From contig NZ_JAEULZ010000022.1 of NCBI RefSeq assembly GCF_016793485.1, positions 1 through 64,000 of the forward strand: a stretch of DNA of 64,000 nt, read 5' to 3'. The DNA is from Mesorhizobium sp. Lineage in GTDB: Bacteria; Pseudomonadota; Alphaproteobacteria; Rhizobiales; Rhizobiaceae. The notes beneath the pieces were generated by a model. That model ran no database searches. It was not told the DNA's origin and saw only the letters and a program-made list of their open reading frames with translations. Within the stretch, counting starts at the first letter, position 1. Every line of letters starts with the position of its first letter. Shown piece by piece: positions 42,328-52,154 of the stretch. Made by a program: the position numbers and the translations under genes.

Positions 42328-43152
42328 TCAGGCGAAAAATCCCCACAGCATCTTGATCGCCGTGATGACCAGGAAAAAGCCGAAACCGTAGGCGAGATAC
42401 TGGCGCGGGATCGAGTGCGCGACGCGGGCTCCGTAAGGCGCGGTCAGGATCGAGAGTGGAATGACCGCCGCCACCGCGATGAGGTTCACGTAGCCGACGG
42501 AGCCGGGCGGTAGGTCGGGCACGCCCCAGCCCGCGACCATGAAGCCGATCGTGCCCGGCACGGCAATGATGAAGCCGATCGCGGAGGCCGTTCCGACCGC
42601 GCGACGGATATCCCAGCCAAAGGCGGTCAGGATGGCGACGCCGAGCGTGCCGCCGCCAACGCCCATCATCGCGGAGACCGTACCGACGACAAGGCCGAGC
42701 GCGCCCTTGACGATCATGTTTGGAAATCCATCGGCCAGCTTCTGGCTCTTCGAGCGCAGGAACATGTTGGCGGCGATCAGAAGCGCAACCGTTGCAAACA
42801 CAAGCTTGAGCACCCGCGCGTCGACGATGCCGGCGAGATAGGTGCCCAGCACCACGCCGACGAAGATCATCGGCCCCCAGCTTTTCAGGAGATCGAAATC
42901 GACTGCGTCATGCGCCTTGTGCGAACGGGCCGAAGCCCAGGACGTCGCGACAATCGTGGCGAGCGAAGAGGCGACCGCGACCTTCATACGCAATGAAGGG
43001 TCGACATCGAGCGTCGCAAGTATCGTATCCAGCACCGGCACGATGACGATGCCTCCGCCGACGCCCAAGAGGCCGGCGACGAAGCCGGCCAGAAGGCCAG
43101 CCACGATCATGGCAATAGCCCACGGAAGATAGTGGAGAACGAGGTCGATCAA
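42328..43152 (-). CDS. TauE/SafE family sulfite/organic anion exporter
   Basis: The 274-aa membrane protein has about eight helices in two internally similar halves. The first half contains LAGFVAGLLGVGGGIVIVPVL and the second GLVVGTVSAMMGVGGGTLGVAIL, the paired glycine motifs of TauE/SafE. The start appears to be TTG at 43152. It lies 52 bp after the oligopeptide ATPase gene on the same strand, so read-through from that operon is possible. Sulfite, sulfoacetate or another anion could be the substrate. Confidence 0.85.
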   Translation of the reverse strand: MIDLVLHYLPWAIAMIVAGLLAGFVAGLLGVGGGIVIVPVLDTILATLDVDPSLRMKVAVASSLATIVATSWASARSHKAHDAVDFDLLKSWGPMIFVGVVLGTYLAGIVDARVLKLVFATVALLIAANMFLRSKSQKLADGFPNMIVKGALGLVVGTVSAMMGVGGGTLGVAILTAFGWDIRRAVGTASAIGFIIAVPGTIGFMVAGWGVPDLPPGSVGYVNLIAVAAVIPLSILTAPYGARVAHSIPRQYLAYGFGFFLVITAIKMLWGFFA

Positions 43153-43204
43153 AGTGCGCTACCCGGCGGCGACGCCTTACCCATGCGCCGTTCGACGTTG
43201 GCGA

Positions 43205-44827
43205 TCAAGACGCTTGTGCTGCCCGAAACGATCGATCGTCCAGCGCCGCCGCCATGAGCACCTTTGTATAGGGATCACGCGGGCTGTCGAAGATGACGCT
43301 CGTCGGCCCTTCCTCGACGATGCGCCCAGCCTTCATCACGATGATATAGTCGGCCATCGCCCGAACGACCGCGAGGTCGTGGCTTATGAACAGGTAGGAC
43401 AGACCATGCGCGCCTTGCAGGTCGCGAAGCAGGTCGACGATCTGCTTCTGCACCGACCGGTCGAGCGCCGAGGTCGGTTCGTCGAGCACCACCACGCTCG
43501 GTCTCAAAATAATGGCGCGTGCGATGGCGATGCGCTGTCGCTGGCCGCCTGAGAATTCGTGCGGATACCGGTTGCGCATGGCGGGATCGAGGCCCACCTC
43601 CCGCAGCGCCGCGCTCGCCCTCTGGTCGCGCTCGCGCGCGGGCAGTTCCGGCGCGTGGACCGTCAGGCCCTCGGTGACGATCTGGCCAACCGTCATGCGC
43701 GGCGACAGGGAGCCGAAGGGGTCCTGGAACACAAGCTGGAGCCGCTTGCGCAGGGGCCGCATCGTCTGCTTGTCGGCATGGCTGATGTCGATGTCCTCGA
43801 AACGCACGGTTCCGGTGCCCGGCAGGAGCCGCAGTAAGGCCCGCCCGAGCGTCGATTTCCCCGAGCCTGATTCGCCGACGATGCCGATGGTCTGGCCCTG
43901 CCGCAGTTTTACGGAAGCGTCAGCAACCGCGCGCAGTTCGAAAGAGGACCCTGAAAGCCAGCCGCCACCGAGATGGAACGATACGCCGACGTTCCTTCCT
44001 TCGAGCAGGATGGGCGCATCTGGTTGCGGCAGCGATGTACGGCCTGAAGGTCCGGCTTCAAGCAGCATCTTCGTGTAGGGATGGTTGGGAGATGAAAAGA
44101 GCGCCTCCGTGCGCGCCTGCTCGACGACCTTGCCCGCCTGCATGACGTAGACGCGATCGGCGAAGCGCCGCACGATGCCGAGGTCGTGCGTGATGAAGAC
44201 GATCGCCATGCCGAGCTTCTTCTGGAGGTCTGCGATCAGAGCGAGAATCTGCGCCTGGATCGTCACGTCGAGCGCGGTCGTGGGTTCGTCCGCGATCAGG
44301 ATGTCCGGTTCGTTGGCGAGCGCCATCGCGATCATGACGCGCTGGCGCTGCCCGCCTGAAAGCTCGTGCGGGTAGGATCGGATGCGCGTCTCCGGATCGG
44401 GGATACCGACGAGGCGCAACAGCTCGATCGTACGCTCTCGCGCGGCCCGGGCCGACAACCCCCGATGATGAATCATGGGTTCGGCAATCTGGCGGCCGAT
44501 CCGGTATAGCGGGTCGAGGGACGTCATCGGCTCCTGGAAGATCATCGTGACCTTGCCGCCGCGTATACGGTTTAGCGCGCGCTCCGGCAGGCCGATCAGT
44601 TCCTGCCCGCGATACTTCGCCGAGCCTTTGACCCGTCCATTGGAGGCGAGCAGGCCCATGATCGCCATCATCGTCTGGCTCTTGCCGGACCCGGATTCGC
44701 CGACGATCGCGACCGTCTCGTTGGAGTTCACGTGGAGGTCGATTCCACGCACCGCATGCACGGGTCCGTCGTTGGTTTCGAAATCGACGCGCAGATCGCG
44801 GACTTCGAGAAGGCGGTTCTCCTCCAT
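43205..44827 (-). CDS. Fused oligopeptide ABC ATPase (DppD-DppF/GsiA type)
   Basis: The 540-aa protein carries two complete ABC domains. Domain 1 has Walker [10 protein letters not shown], signature LSGGQRQR and Walker [13 protein letters not shown]. Domain 2 has [17 protein letters not shown] and [12 protein letters not shown]. Each is followed by an oligopeptide/dipeptide C-terminal type extension ([22 protein letters not shown]). This is the GsiA-like fusion of the usual D and F subunits. It begins one base past the stop region of the permease gene. Confidence 0.92.
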   Translation of the reverse strand: MEENRLLEVRDLRVDFETNDGPVHAVRGIDLHVNSNETVAIVGESGSGKSQTMMAIMGLLASNGRVKGSAKYRGQELIGLPERALNRIRGGKVTMIFQEPMTSLDPLYRIGRQIAEPMIHHRGLSARAARERTIELLRLVGIPDPETRIRSYPHELSGGQRQRVMIAMALANEPDILIADEPTTALDVTIQAQILALIADLQKKLGMAIVFITHDLGIVRRFADRVYVMQAGKVVEQARTEALFSSPNHPYTKMLLEAGPSGRTSLPQPDAPILLEGRNVGVSFHLGGGWLSGSSFELRAVADASVKLRQGQTIGIVGESGSGKSTLGRALLRLLPGTGTVRFEDIDISHADKQTMRPLRKRLQLVFQDPFGSLSPRMTVGQIVTEGLTVHAPELPARERDQRASAALREVGLDPAMRNRYPHEFSGGQRQRIAIARAIILRPSVVVLDEPTSALDRSVQKQIVDLLRDLQGAHGLSYLFISHDLAVVRAMADYIIVMKAGRIVEEGPTSVIFDSPRDPYTKVLMAAALDDRSFRAAQAS

Positions 44828-44828
44828 C

Positions 44829-45968
44829 TCAGCGATCGTTGGGGTCGAGGGCGTCGCGCAGCCCGTCGCCGAGGAAATTCAGCGCGAACAGCATCGTCGT
44901 CAGCGTGATGGCCGGATAGATAAGGAGCCAGGCAGCGCCGCGCATGTTGGCAGCGCCTTCCGCGATCAGCAGGCCGAGACTGGTCAGCGGCTCCTGCACT
45001 CCGAGGCCGAGAAACGAAAGGAGACTCTCGAGCAGGATCGCCTTTGGCACCAGAAGGGTGACGAAAACGACGACCGGTCCGAGCGTATTCGGGATGATGT
45101 GGCGGCGCAGGATACCGGCGTCGGAGACGCCGAGCGCTTCCGCCGCCTGCACATATTCCTGTCGTTTGATGGTCAAGGCCTGGCCGCGCACGATGCGCGC
45201 CATATCAAGCCATTCCGTACACCCTATCGCAATGAAGATGAGCACGAAGCTGCGGCCGAAAAACACGACCAGCAGGATGACGAAAAAGATGAAGGGCAGC
45301 GAGTAAAGGATATCCACCACCCGCATCATCACATTATCCGTCCGCCCGCCGAGATAGCCCGCGACGGCCCCATAGGACACGCCGAGCAGCAGTGACATCG
45401 CCGAGGCGAGAACGCCGATGGCAAGCGAGATCCGGATGCCGATCAGGATGCGCGCAAGCAGGTCTCGGCCGTTGGCGTCGGTGCCGAACAGGAACCGGAC
45501 GCGGTGGACATCCGCGACCATAACGCCACTAGTCGCTCCCGCTTCAAGCTCGCCGCCGTCCTCGCCTTCCAGACGGGCGTTCGAGAACATGTCCGAGCGA
45601 TCGACATAGCGGACGATGCGTGGATCGAGTGGTTCCGTCGAGCTGACCGGTGCGCGGACGACGTTGCCGGAAACCTCGACGTCGCCGATTTCCACGCGTG
45701 CTCGCTCCAAGGCGCTCCTGAACGACGGCTCTATCGTGTCTGCCTTGGGGTATGCCTCAAGGCTGGCGGGCGTGCGGACATAGTGCGGATAGATGCGGTC
45801 ATAGGGATGCGGTGTCAGGTAGGGGCCGACGATACCGGCGAAGGCGAGGAGGAAAAGCACGATGGCGCTGGCAACGGCCGCCCGGTTGCGCTTCAGCCGC
45901 AGCCATGCGTCCTGCCCAAGCGAGCGGCCGGCAACGGGGCGTTCAACGGAGATGGCGGCGTCGCTCAT
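44829..45968 (-). CDS. Oligopeptide ABC permease (OppC-like)
   Basis: The 379-aa permease has OppC_N (RLKRNRAAVASAIVLFLLAF) and the EAA loop VQAAEALGVSDAGILRRHIIPN. A periplasmic insert of about 70 residues (about 75-150) follows helix 1, making it longer than the usual 300 aa. This insert is known from some OppC-like proteins. The C-terminus ends GDGLRDALDPNDR, which is canonical. It is adjacent to oppB-like and the fused ATPase genes. Confidence 0.9.
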   Translation of the reverse strand: MSDAAISVERPVAGRSLGQDAWLRLKRNRAAVASAIVLFLLAFAGIVGPYLTPHPYDRIYPHYVRTPASLEAYPKADTIEPSFRSALERARVEIGDVEVSGNVVRAPVSSTEPLDPRIVRYVDRSDMFSNARLEGEDGGELEAGATSGVMVADVHRVRFLFGTDANGRDLLARILIGIRISLAIGVLASAMSLLLGVSYGAVAGYLGGRTDNVMMRVVDILYSLPFIFFVILLVVFFGRSFVLIFIAIGCTEWLDMARIVRGQALTIKRQEYVQAAEALGVSDAGILRRHIIPNTLGPVVVFVTLLVPKAILLESLLSFLGLGVQEPLTSLGLLIAEGAANMRGAAWLLIYPAITLTTMLFALNFLGDGLRDALDPNDR

Positions 45969-45977
45969 AGGCCGGGC

Positions 45978-46895
45978 TCAGTCGAACCGCACGCGCGGAT
46001 CGAGCCACGCATAAAGGATGTCGACGATCAGGTTGAACGCGATCACGAAGCAGGCGATGACGACCACGGTTCCCATGACCAGCGTGTAGTCGCGTCCCAG
46101 TGCTCCCTGGACGAAATAGCGCCCAATCCCCGGGATACCGAAAATGGTTTCGACGACGACCGAGCCTGTCAGCAAAGCCGCAGCGGTCGGTCCGAGGTAG
46201 GAGACGACCGGAAGGATCGCGGCGCGCAGCGCGTGTACGCCAACGACGACATGGGCGGGCAACCCGTAGGCCCGCGCAGTCCTGATGTGGTTGGAGCGCA
46301 GCGTCTCGATGGTCGCGCCTCGGGTCAGTCGCGCGATGATCGCGATCTGCGGCAACGCCAGTGTGGCGACGGGCAGGACCATATGCCTCCAGGTTCCCCA
46401 GCCGCCGGCCGGCAGCCAGCCCATCATGACCCCGAAGAAGAGCGACAGCAGCGGCGCAATCACGAATGTCGGAACCGTGATGCCGAGCGTGGCCGTGCCG
46501 ACGACCATGTAGTCCACCCAGCTGTTCTGCCTCAACGCGGCGAGCGCACCGAGGAACACGCCGACGACCAGCGCGATCGACAGCGCGATACCGCCGAGCT
46601 GGATGGAGACCGGCAGGCCGGTGCGGAACAGGTCTCCGACAGAAAAATCGCGGCGGGTGAAGGACGGGCCAAGGTCGCCCTGCGCGAGATTGCCGAGATA
46701 GATCAGGTACTGCTGCCAGAGCGGCTTGTCGAAATTATAGGCCCGTTCGAGGTTCTGCATGATGAGCGGATCGAGCGGCCTCTCCAGCGAGAAGGGGCCG
46801 CCCGGCGCCAGGCGGATCATGAAGAAGGCGATCGTGACGATGATAAACAACGTCGGGATCGCGCTGGCGAGCCGCCGCAGCACGTAAAGGATCAT
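45978..46895 (-). CDS. Oligopeptide ABC permease (OppB-like)
   Basis: The 305-aa permease has the OppB N-terminus MILYVLRRLASAIPTLFIIV, GDLGPSF and the EAA loop RTARAYGLPAHVVVGVHALR. It ends YAWLDPRVRFD, an almost universal OppB/DppB terminus. It lies 51 bp after the binding-protein gene and 9 bp before the oppC-like gene. Confidence 0.92.
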   Translation of the reverse strand: MILYVLRRLASAIPTLFIIVTIAFFMIRLAPGGPFSLERPLDPLIMQNLERAYNFDKPLWQQYLIYLGNLAQGDLGPSFTRRDFSVGDLFRTGLPVSIQLGGIALSIALVVGVFLGALAALRQNSWVDYMVVGTATLGITVPTFVIAPLLSLFFGVMMGWLPAGGWGTWRHMVLPVATLALPQIAIIARLTRGATIETLRSNHIRTARAYGLPAHVVVGVHALRAAILPVVSYLGPTAAALLTGSVVVETIFGIPGIGRYFVQGALGRDYTLVMGTVVVIACFVIAFNLIVDILYAWLDPRVRFD

Positions 46896-46921
46896 GGCTC
46901 GCCCCCGAGGGAACTGCGAAA

Positions 46922-46936
46922 CCCGCGTCCGGCGGG
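46922..46936 (-). terminator. Small hairpin after oppA-like gene
   Basis: CCCGC and GCGGG pair around a 5-nt loop. On the - strand the stem is followed by GGGTTT. It is weak, 11 bp past the binding-protein stop, and is in the same relative position as stem-loops in the two other binding-protein operons at 32.6 and 60.9 kb. Confidence 0.35.
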
Positions 46937-46946
46937 CTCGCGCATG

Positions 46947-48548
46947 CTACGGCTCAATCGAGAGCCAGCGGCTGCCGTGGACATTCATGACGTTGTCTTC
47001 CCAGCCCTTCAGCTTGTCCGAAACCAGCGAGCCCGAGGAGTAGTACATGATCGGGATGATCGGCAGTTCCTTGAGCAGGATTTCCTCGGCCTGCTTCAGG
47101 ATGCCGGCGCGCTCTTCTATGTTGTTCGTGACCGCGGCCTTCTTCATCAACGCATCATATTCGGGGCTGACCCAGCGCGGATAGTTGAAGCCGAGATTAT
47201 CGCTCTCGAACAGGAAGAGGAAGTTCTGCGGGTCCGAATAGTCGCCGATCCAGCCGGCGCGGGTGATGTCGAAATCGCCGTCCTGCTTCATGTAGTCGAA
47301 ATAGCCGGTGCCCTCCATTTCAACGATGGTGGAGCTTATGCCGATGTTCTTCAGCATGTCGCTGAGCGCCGTCATCGTGTTCTTGTGGTTCTCGCCGGTG
47401 TTGTGACGCAGTTCGACCGAGAGCGAGCCCTCCGCGACGCCGGCTTCCTTGAGCAGGGCCTTGGCGGCGTCCTCGCGATCGAGGAGATCGTCCTTGGCGT
47501 AGGGCAGGACCGGGCTCTCGGTATAGTTGCCGATGCCCGGCGGCACGAACGAATAGGCCGGCAGCATCGAGCCGCGCCAGATCTGGTTTGCAAGGAAGTC
47601 CCGGTCGATGGCCATCGAGATCGCCTGCCGGACGCGCGGGTCGGCGAGTTTCTCCTTCTTCACCTTCACCGGAAGATAGTAGGTTCCAAGATAGGGCGCG
47701 ATACGCAGTTGCTTGCCCAGGTTGGCCTTCATGTAGTCCATCTGCTGGTTGTCGAGGTCCGAGCAGGACTGGACTTCCCCGGCCTCGAAACGGCGCAGGC
47801 AGGTGGCCCTGTCCTCGAACGGGATGAAGTTCACGACATCGATCTTCACGTTGGCCGCGTCGTGGAATTGCGGGTTCTTGCGCATCGCGATCTTGTCGTT
47901 GGGCGTGAAGCTTTCGAGCATATACGCGCCATTGGTCACCATGTTGCCGGGGCGCGTGAACTCCTCGCCGAACTTCTCCACCGATGCCTGATGCAGCGGG
48001 TAGCCGGTCTGGTGGGTCAGCAGTTCGAGGAAATAGGGCGTCGGCGCGTTGAGCGTGATCTCCAGCGTCTGGTCGTCAATGGCCTTCACGCCGAGCTCGG
48101 ACGGCTGCTTTTCACCCTTGTTGATGGCTTCGGCGTTGACCATCGGAAACAGCATGTTGGCATAGGGCGCCGCCGTCTCCGGCTTCTGGATGCGCTGGTA
48201 GGCGAACACGAAATCGCCAGCCGTGACCGGGTCCCCGTTGGACCATTTTGCATCAGCGCGAAGCTTGAATGTGTAGACGAGGCCATCCTCCGAAACGGTC
48301 CAGCTCTCGGCGACGCCCGGAACGACGGCGGCCTTTGCATCCTGGACGACGAGGCCTTCATAGAGGTCCCGCATGATGTTGCCCTCGGCGACCGTCGAAG
48401 TCTTCTGGTGGTCGAGCGTCGTAGGGTCGGTGTCGTTGCCGCGATTGTAGACGACCTCGGCCAACGCGCCGCCGGCCATCAGGCCTAACCCCGCCGCAAG
48501 CGCGGTCGACAGCAACGCCGCTCTCATCAGTGAATGCATCATCATCAT
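46947..48548 (-). CDS. Oligopeptide-binding protein (OppA-like, SBP_bac_5)
   Basis: The 533-aa periplasmic protein has signal MMMMHSLMRAALLSTALAAG cleaved near ALA. It then has VVYNRGNDTDPTTLDHQKTS, the OppA-type opening. Typical segments are LYEGLVVQDAKAAVVPGVAESW, YTFKLRADAKWSNGDPVTAGDFVFAYQR, RVRQAISMAIDRDFLANQ and ELPIIPIMYYSSG. GGAGGAG lies directly before the ATG run, so the start is at or within the four Met codons. The ligand is probably an oligopeptide, including cell-wall peptides, in line with the OppA subgroup. Confidence 0.9.
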   Translation of the reverse strand: MMMMHSLMRAALLSTALAAGLGLMAGGALAEVVYNRGNDTDPTTLDHQKTSTVAEGNIMRDLYEGLVVQDAKAAVVPGVAESWTVSEDGLVYTFKLRADAKWSNGDPVTAGDFVFAYQRIQKPETAAPYANMLFPMVNAEAINKGEKQPSELGVKAIDDQTLEITLNAPTPYFLELLTHQTGYPLHQASVEKFGEEFTRPGNMVTNGAYMLESFTPNDKIAMRKNPQFHDAANVKIDVVNFIPFEDRATCLRRFEAGEVQSCSDLDNQQMDYMKANLGKQLRIAPYLGTYYLPVKVKKEKLADPRVRQAISMAIDRDFLANQIWRGSMLPAYSFVPPGIGNYTESPVLPYAKDDLLDREDAAKALLKEAGVAEGSLSVELRHNTGENHKNTMTALSDMLKNIGISSTIVEMEGTGYFDYMKQDGDFDITRAGWIGDYSDPQNFLFLFESDNLGFNYPRWVSPEYDALMKKAAVTNNIEERAGILKQAEEILLKELPIIPIMYYSSGSLVSDKLKGWEDNVMNVHGSRWLSIEP

Positions 48549-48901
48549 GCTCCTCCTTGGATGAACGTACCTGCCACAGCCATTGCAGAGACTATGGGTC
48601 AGTCGAACGGAAGGGCAAGGTGGAATCTGCCTGTCGCAACGGAACGGTGGCAGGATTTTCCGCCTGGTTTCGAGGCTTCCGGAGCAGCGATTCGCATAGG
48701 GATATCCCTTTCCGGTCATCAACAGCTTGCCAGAAACTCTCCTGGCGACCCCACCGCTTGTAGAGCCGCGGCGATAAGCCTGCTTTTCCAATGAAACAAA
48801 GGGCTGTCTTTTCTCGCCGCGAATGCTAGGTCGGAAATGGCATACTGCGCGGTGGCAGTTTGCCCGTTTGGGTGTGGCGACAGGAGAAATCAGGCTGGTG
48901 A
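48549..48901. promoter_or_regulatory. 353-bp divergent region between oppA-like and pha operons
   Basis: It must hold promoters for both operons. Apart from the GGAGG at the oppA end I see no long palindrome, no tandem repeat and no small gene with a ribosome site. Short frames on both strands lack family likeness. Confidence 0.4.
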
Positions 48902-51814
48902 ATGTGGTATAGCGGGCTTCTGGCGGTCATCGTCGCACTTCCCTTCGCGGGCGCTGTCCTGGCCGCGCTGCTGTCATCGAATGCGCGCAATGCCGAAGCC
49001 TGGCTCGCCGGTACCGTCGCCGCCTCCGCGCTCGCCATCACCATCACGGCTTTTCCTTACGTGTCCAACGGCGGAGTCATCCGCCACACGATCGAATGGG
49101 TTCCCGCGCTAGGCCTGTCGCTCACCTTCCGGATGGACGGCTTTGCGTGGCTGTTCTCGGCCATGATCACCGGTATCGGTCTGCTCGTGGTCATCTATGC
49201 GCGCTACTACATGTCGCCTAAGGATCCGGTCGCGCGCTTCTACGCGTTTTTCCTGGCCTTCATGGGGGCGATGCAGGGACTGGTCCTGTCCGGCAACCTG
49301 ATCATGCTCGCCATCTTCTGGGAGCTGACCAGCATCTTCTCCTTCCTGCTGATCGGTTACTGGCACCACAACCAGGCAGCGCGCGACGGAGCGCGCATGG
49401 CGCTCACGATCACCGGCACGGGCGGTCTGTGCCTGCTGCTCGGCCTCATCCTCATAGGACAGATAGTCGGCAGCTACGACCTGGATGTGGTGCTCGCCTC
49501 GGGGGATCTGATCCGTTCCGATGACTTGTACCTGCCGGCGCTCGTGCTGATTTTGATCGGCGCGCTGACCAAAAGCGCGCAGTTTCCCTTCCACTTCTGG
49601 CTGCCGAACGCGATGGCGGCGCCAACCCCGGTTTCGGCCTACCTGCATTCCGCAACGATGGTGAAGGCCGGCGTCTTCCTGCTCACGCGATTCTGGCCGG
49701 TTCTTTCGGGAACGCCCGAATGGTTCACGCTGGTCGGGCTCGCCGGCCTGACGACGCTTCTGCTTGGAGCCTATTTCGCGATCTTCCAGCAGGATCTGAA
49801 GGGGCTGCTTGCCTACTCGACCATCAGCCATCTCGGCCTGACCACTGCGCTTCTGAGCTTCGGCAGTCCGCTTGCAGCCGTCGCGGCGATTTTCCACATG
49901 GTCAACCATGCGACCTTCAAGGCTTCGCTCTTCATGGCCGCGGGCATCATAGACCACGAGGCGGGCACCCGCGACATGAGACGGCTGAGCGGGCTGTTCA
50001 ACGCCATGCCGATCACCGCGACGCTTGCCATGGTGGCGAGCGCGGCCATGGCCGGCGTGCCGCTTCTGAACGGGTTCCTGTCCAAGGAGATGTTCTTCGC
50101 GGAGGCGATCGAAGAACACCAGCGGTCGTTACTCGACGGCGTCGCGCCATACGTCGCGACTGTCGCGAGCGCTTTCGCGGTCGCCTATTCGGTCCGCTTC
50201 ATCCACACCGTCTTCTTTGGCCCAAAGCCGACCGACCTTCCGAAGGAGCCGCACGAGCCGCCGAGCTGGATGCGTCGCCCGATCGAATTGCTTGTGATCG
50301 CATGCCTCGTCGTTGGCACCATACCGGCGCTGAGCATAGGTCCGCTGCTCCACGCCGCGGTGGTTTCGGTGCTCGGCGACCGGACGCCCGCCTACAGCCT
50401 CTCCATCTGGCATGGTTTCAACATTCCGCTCCTGATGAGCTTCATCGCACTTACGGGCGGCTGCGTGCTGTATTTCCTGCTGCGCAATTATCTCAAGACC
50501 TGCGAGGAGGGGCCTCCCTACTTCAGGAGGATCAAGGGCCAGCGCATCTTCGACCAGGTTCTGATCACCGTCAGCTGGCGGTGGGCGCGGTGGCTGGAGA
50601 GTGTCCTGGCGACGCGCCGCCTGCAGCCGCAGATGCGCCTGCTGGTGGCAGCGGCCGTCGGCGCCGGTGTGTGGGCGATGTGGGGTGCAAGCAGTGTGCT
50701 CCCGGATCTGACGGTGCACGGACTCGACCCCGTCCTTGGCGTGCTTTGGGCGATCGGCGCGTTCTGCGCCGTTGCAGCGGCCTATCAGGCGAAGTACCAC
50801 CGTCTTGCCGCGCTCATCCTGATGAGCACGACGGGATTGGTGACCTGGATGTCGTTCGTGTGGCTCTCGGCGCCCGACCTGGCCGTGACCCAACTGCTGG
50901 TCGAGATCGTAACCACCGTGCTGATCCTGCTTGGCCTGCGCTGGCTGCCCAAGCGCGATGAGAGCATCCCGCCAAGGTTTGACTACGCCGCACGGTTTCG
51001 CCGTCACCGCGATTTTGCCCTGGCTATCGCAGCAGGCATGGGCACCGCCGTCCTGGCCTATTTCATGATGCTTACGCCCGTGCCGAAATCCGTTGGCGAC
51101 TTCTATCTGCAGCGGGCCTATTCGGAAGGCGGCGGCACCAATGTCGTCAACGTCATCCTGGTCGATTTCCGCGGTTTCGATACGATGGGCGAGATCGTCG
51201 TGCTGGCCATCGTCGCGTTGACGATCTTCGCTTTGCTGCGGCGGTTCAGACCGGCAGAGGACAGCGCGCAATTGCCCTACCAGCAGCGCGAGCAGAACGA
51301 AGCCGACAGCGTCGCGCAGGACCGCGAGGTTGGCGAGACGCTGCAGGACTACCTGCTGGTGCCGTCCATCATCATGCGGTGGATGTTCCCGGTCATCGTT
51401 GTCTTCGCGGCCTACCTGTTCATTCGCGGCCACGATCTGCCCGGTGGCGGTTTCGCTGCCGGCGTGACGATGGCGATAGGCTTCCTGCTGCAATATCTCG
51501 CCGGCGGGACGCGCTGGGTCGAGGATCGGTTGCGTATCCTTCCTATCCGCTGGATCGGGGCGGGCCTCATCGTAGCCGCGATGACGGGCATGGGCTCGTT
51601 CCTGTTCGGCTACCCGTTCCTCACGTCCTACTTCCAGTACACCGAGATCCCGTTCATCGGTAAGGTGCCGACCGCATCGGCGCTTCTCTTCGATCTCGGA
51701 GTCTTTGGCCTGGTCGTCGGCGCGACAGTCCTGATGCTCATCGCCATCGCCCACCAGTCGCTTCGCGTACGCACACGCGCCTCGCGCAGCGGCGCCGAGG
51801 GGGGGCAGGGCTGA
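48902..51814 (+). CDS. phaA: Monovalent cation/H+ antiporter subunit A (fused A/B)
   Basis: The 970-aa membrane protein is the large subunit of a group 2 Mrp/Pha antiporter. The N-terminal two thirds are NuoL/MrpA-like: YYMSPKDPVARFYAFF, IFWELTSIFSFLLIGYWHHNQAARDGARMAL, and SAQFPFHFWLPNAMAAPTPVSAYLHSATMVKAGVFLL-type segments with the proton-channel Lys and Glu. The C-terminal part (about 800-960) is the MrpB domain (VPSIIMRWMFPVIVVFAAYLFIRGHDLPGGGFAAG). In rhizobia, pha systems are needed for K+ tolerance and alkaline adaptation. Its stop overlaps the next start by one base. Confidence 0.95.
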   Translation: MWYSGLLAVIVALPFAGAVLAALLSSNARNAEAWLAGTVAASALAITITAFPYVSNGGVIRHTIEWVPALGLSLTFRMDGFAWLFSAMITGIGLLVVIYARYYMSPKDPVARFYAFFLAFMGAMQGLVLSGNLIMLAIFWELTSIFSFLLIGYWHHNQAARDGARMALTITGTGGLCLLLGLILIGQIVGSYDLDVVLASGDLIRSDDLYLPALVLILIGALTKSAQFPFHFWLPNAMAAPTPVSAYLHSATMVKAGVFLLTRFWPVLSGTPEWFTLVGLAGLTTLLLGAYFAIFQQDLKGLLAYSTISHLGLTTALLSFGSPLAAVAAIFHMVNHATFKASLFMAAGIIDHEAGTRDMRRLSGLFNAMPITATLAMVASAAMAGVPLLNGFLSKEMFFAEAIEEHQRSLLDGVAPYVATVASAFAVAYSVRFIHTVFFGPKPTDLPKEPHEPPSWMRRPIELLVIACLVVGTIPALSIGPLLHAAVVSVLGDRTPAYSLSIWHGFNIPLLMSFIALTGGCVLYFLLRNYLKTCEEGPPYFRRIKGQRIFDQVLITVSWRWARWLESVLATRRLQPQMRLLVAAAVGAGVWAMWGASSVLPDLTVHGLDPVLGVLWAIGAFCAVAAAYQAKYHRLAALILMSTTGLVTWMSFVWLSAPDLAVTQLLVEIVTTVLILLGLRWLPKRDESIPPRFDYAARFRRHRDFALAIAAGMGTAVLAYFMMLTPVPKSVGDFYLQRAYSEGGGTNVVNVILVDFRGFDTMGEIVVLAIVALTIFALLRRFRPAEDSAQLPYQQREQNEADSVAQDREVGETLQDYLLVPSIIMRWMFPVIVVFAAYLFIRGHDLPGGGFAAGVTMAIGFLLQYLAGGTRWVEDRLRILPIRWIGAGLIVAAMTGMGSFLFGYPFLTSYFQYTEIPFIGKVPTASALLFDLGVFGLVVGATVLMLIAIAHQSLRVRTRASRSGAEGGQG

Positions 51815-52152
51815 TGGAACTGGTTATCGCCGCCGCAATTGGCATCCTCACGGCATCGGGCGTCTGGCTGATCCTGCGCTCGCGCACCTATCAGTTGGTC
51901 ATTGGCTTCGCGCTGCTGGCCTATGCCGTCAACCTTTTCATCTTCAGCATGGGGCGCCTGCGCGTCAACGCGCCGCCGGTGCTGAATGGTTCGGGGCCGG
52001 TCGATGTGGCTGCCTACACCGATCCGCTGCCGCAAGCTCTCGTGCTGACCGCGATCGTCATCGGCTTCGCGACCACCGCGCTGTTCCTGGTGGTGCTGAT
52101 CGTGTCGCGCGGCCTGACCGGCAGCGATCACGTCGATGGCAGGGAGGGCTGA
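51814..52152 (+). CDS. phaC: Cation/H+ antiporter subunit C
   Basis: The 112-aa protein has three transmembrane helices and resembles NuoK/MrpC. Key segments are GIWLILR-like (GVWLILRSRTYQLVIGFALL), NLFIFSMG and the conserved DPLPQALVLTAIVIGFA. The ATG overlaps the phaA stop as TGATG, so translation is coupled. Confidence 0.94.
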   Translation: MELVIAAAIGILTASGVWLILRSRTYQLVIGFALLAYAVNLFIFSMGRLRVNAPPVLNGSGPVDVAAYTDPLPQALVLTAIVIGFATTALFLVVLIVSRGLTGSDHVDGREG

Positions 52153-52154
52153 CC

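Noticed and set aside
45504..48488. A 994-codon open frame on the + strand across the oligopeptide transporter genes
   Set aside because: It is antisense to oppC-, oppB- and oppA-like genes with clear family motifs. Its product is charged and low-complexity without recognisable domains. Long antisense frames are expected in GC-rich genomes with biased third positions.
50129..51754. A 541-codon open frame on the - strand inside phaA
   Set aside because: It is antisense to the well-supported antiporter subunit A and gives a His/Gln/Asp-rich product typical of mirror frames.
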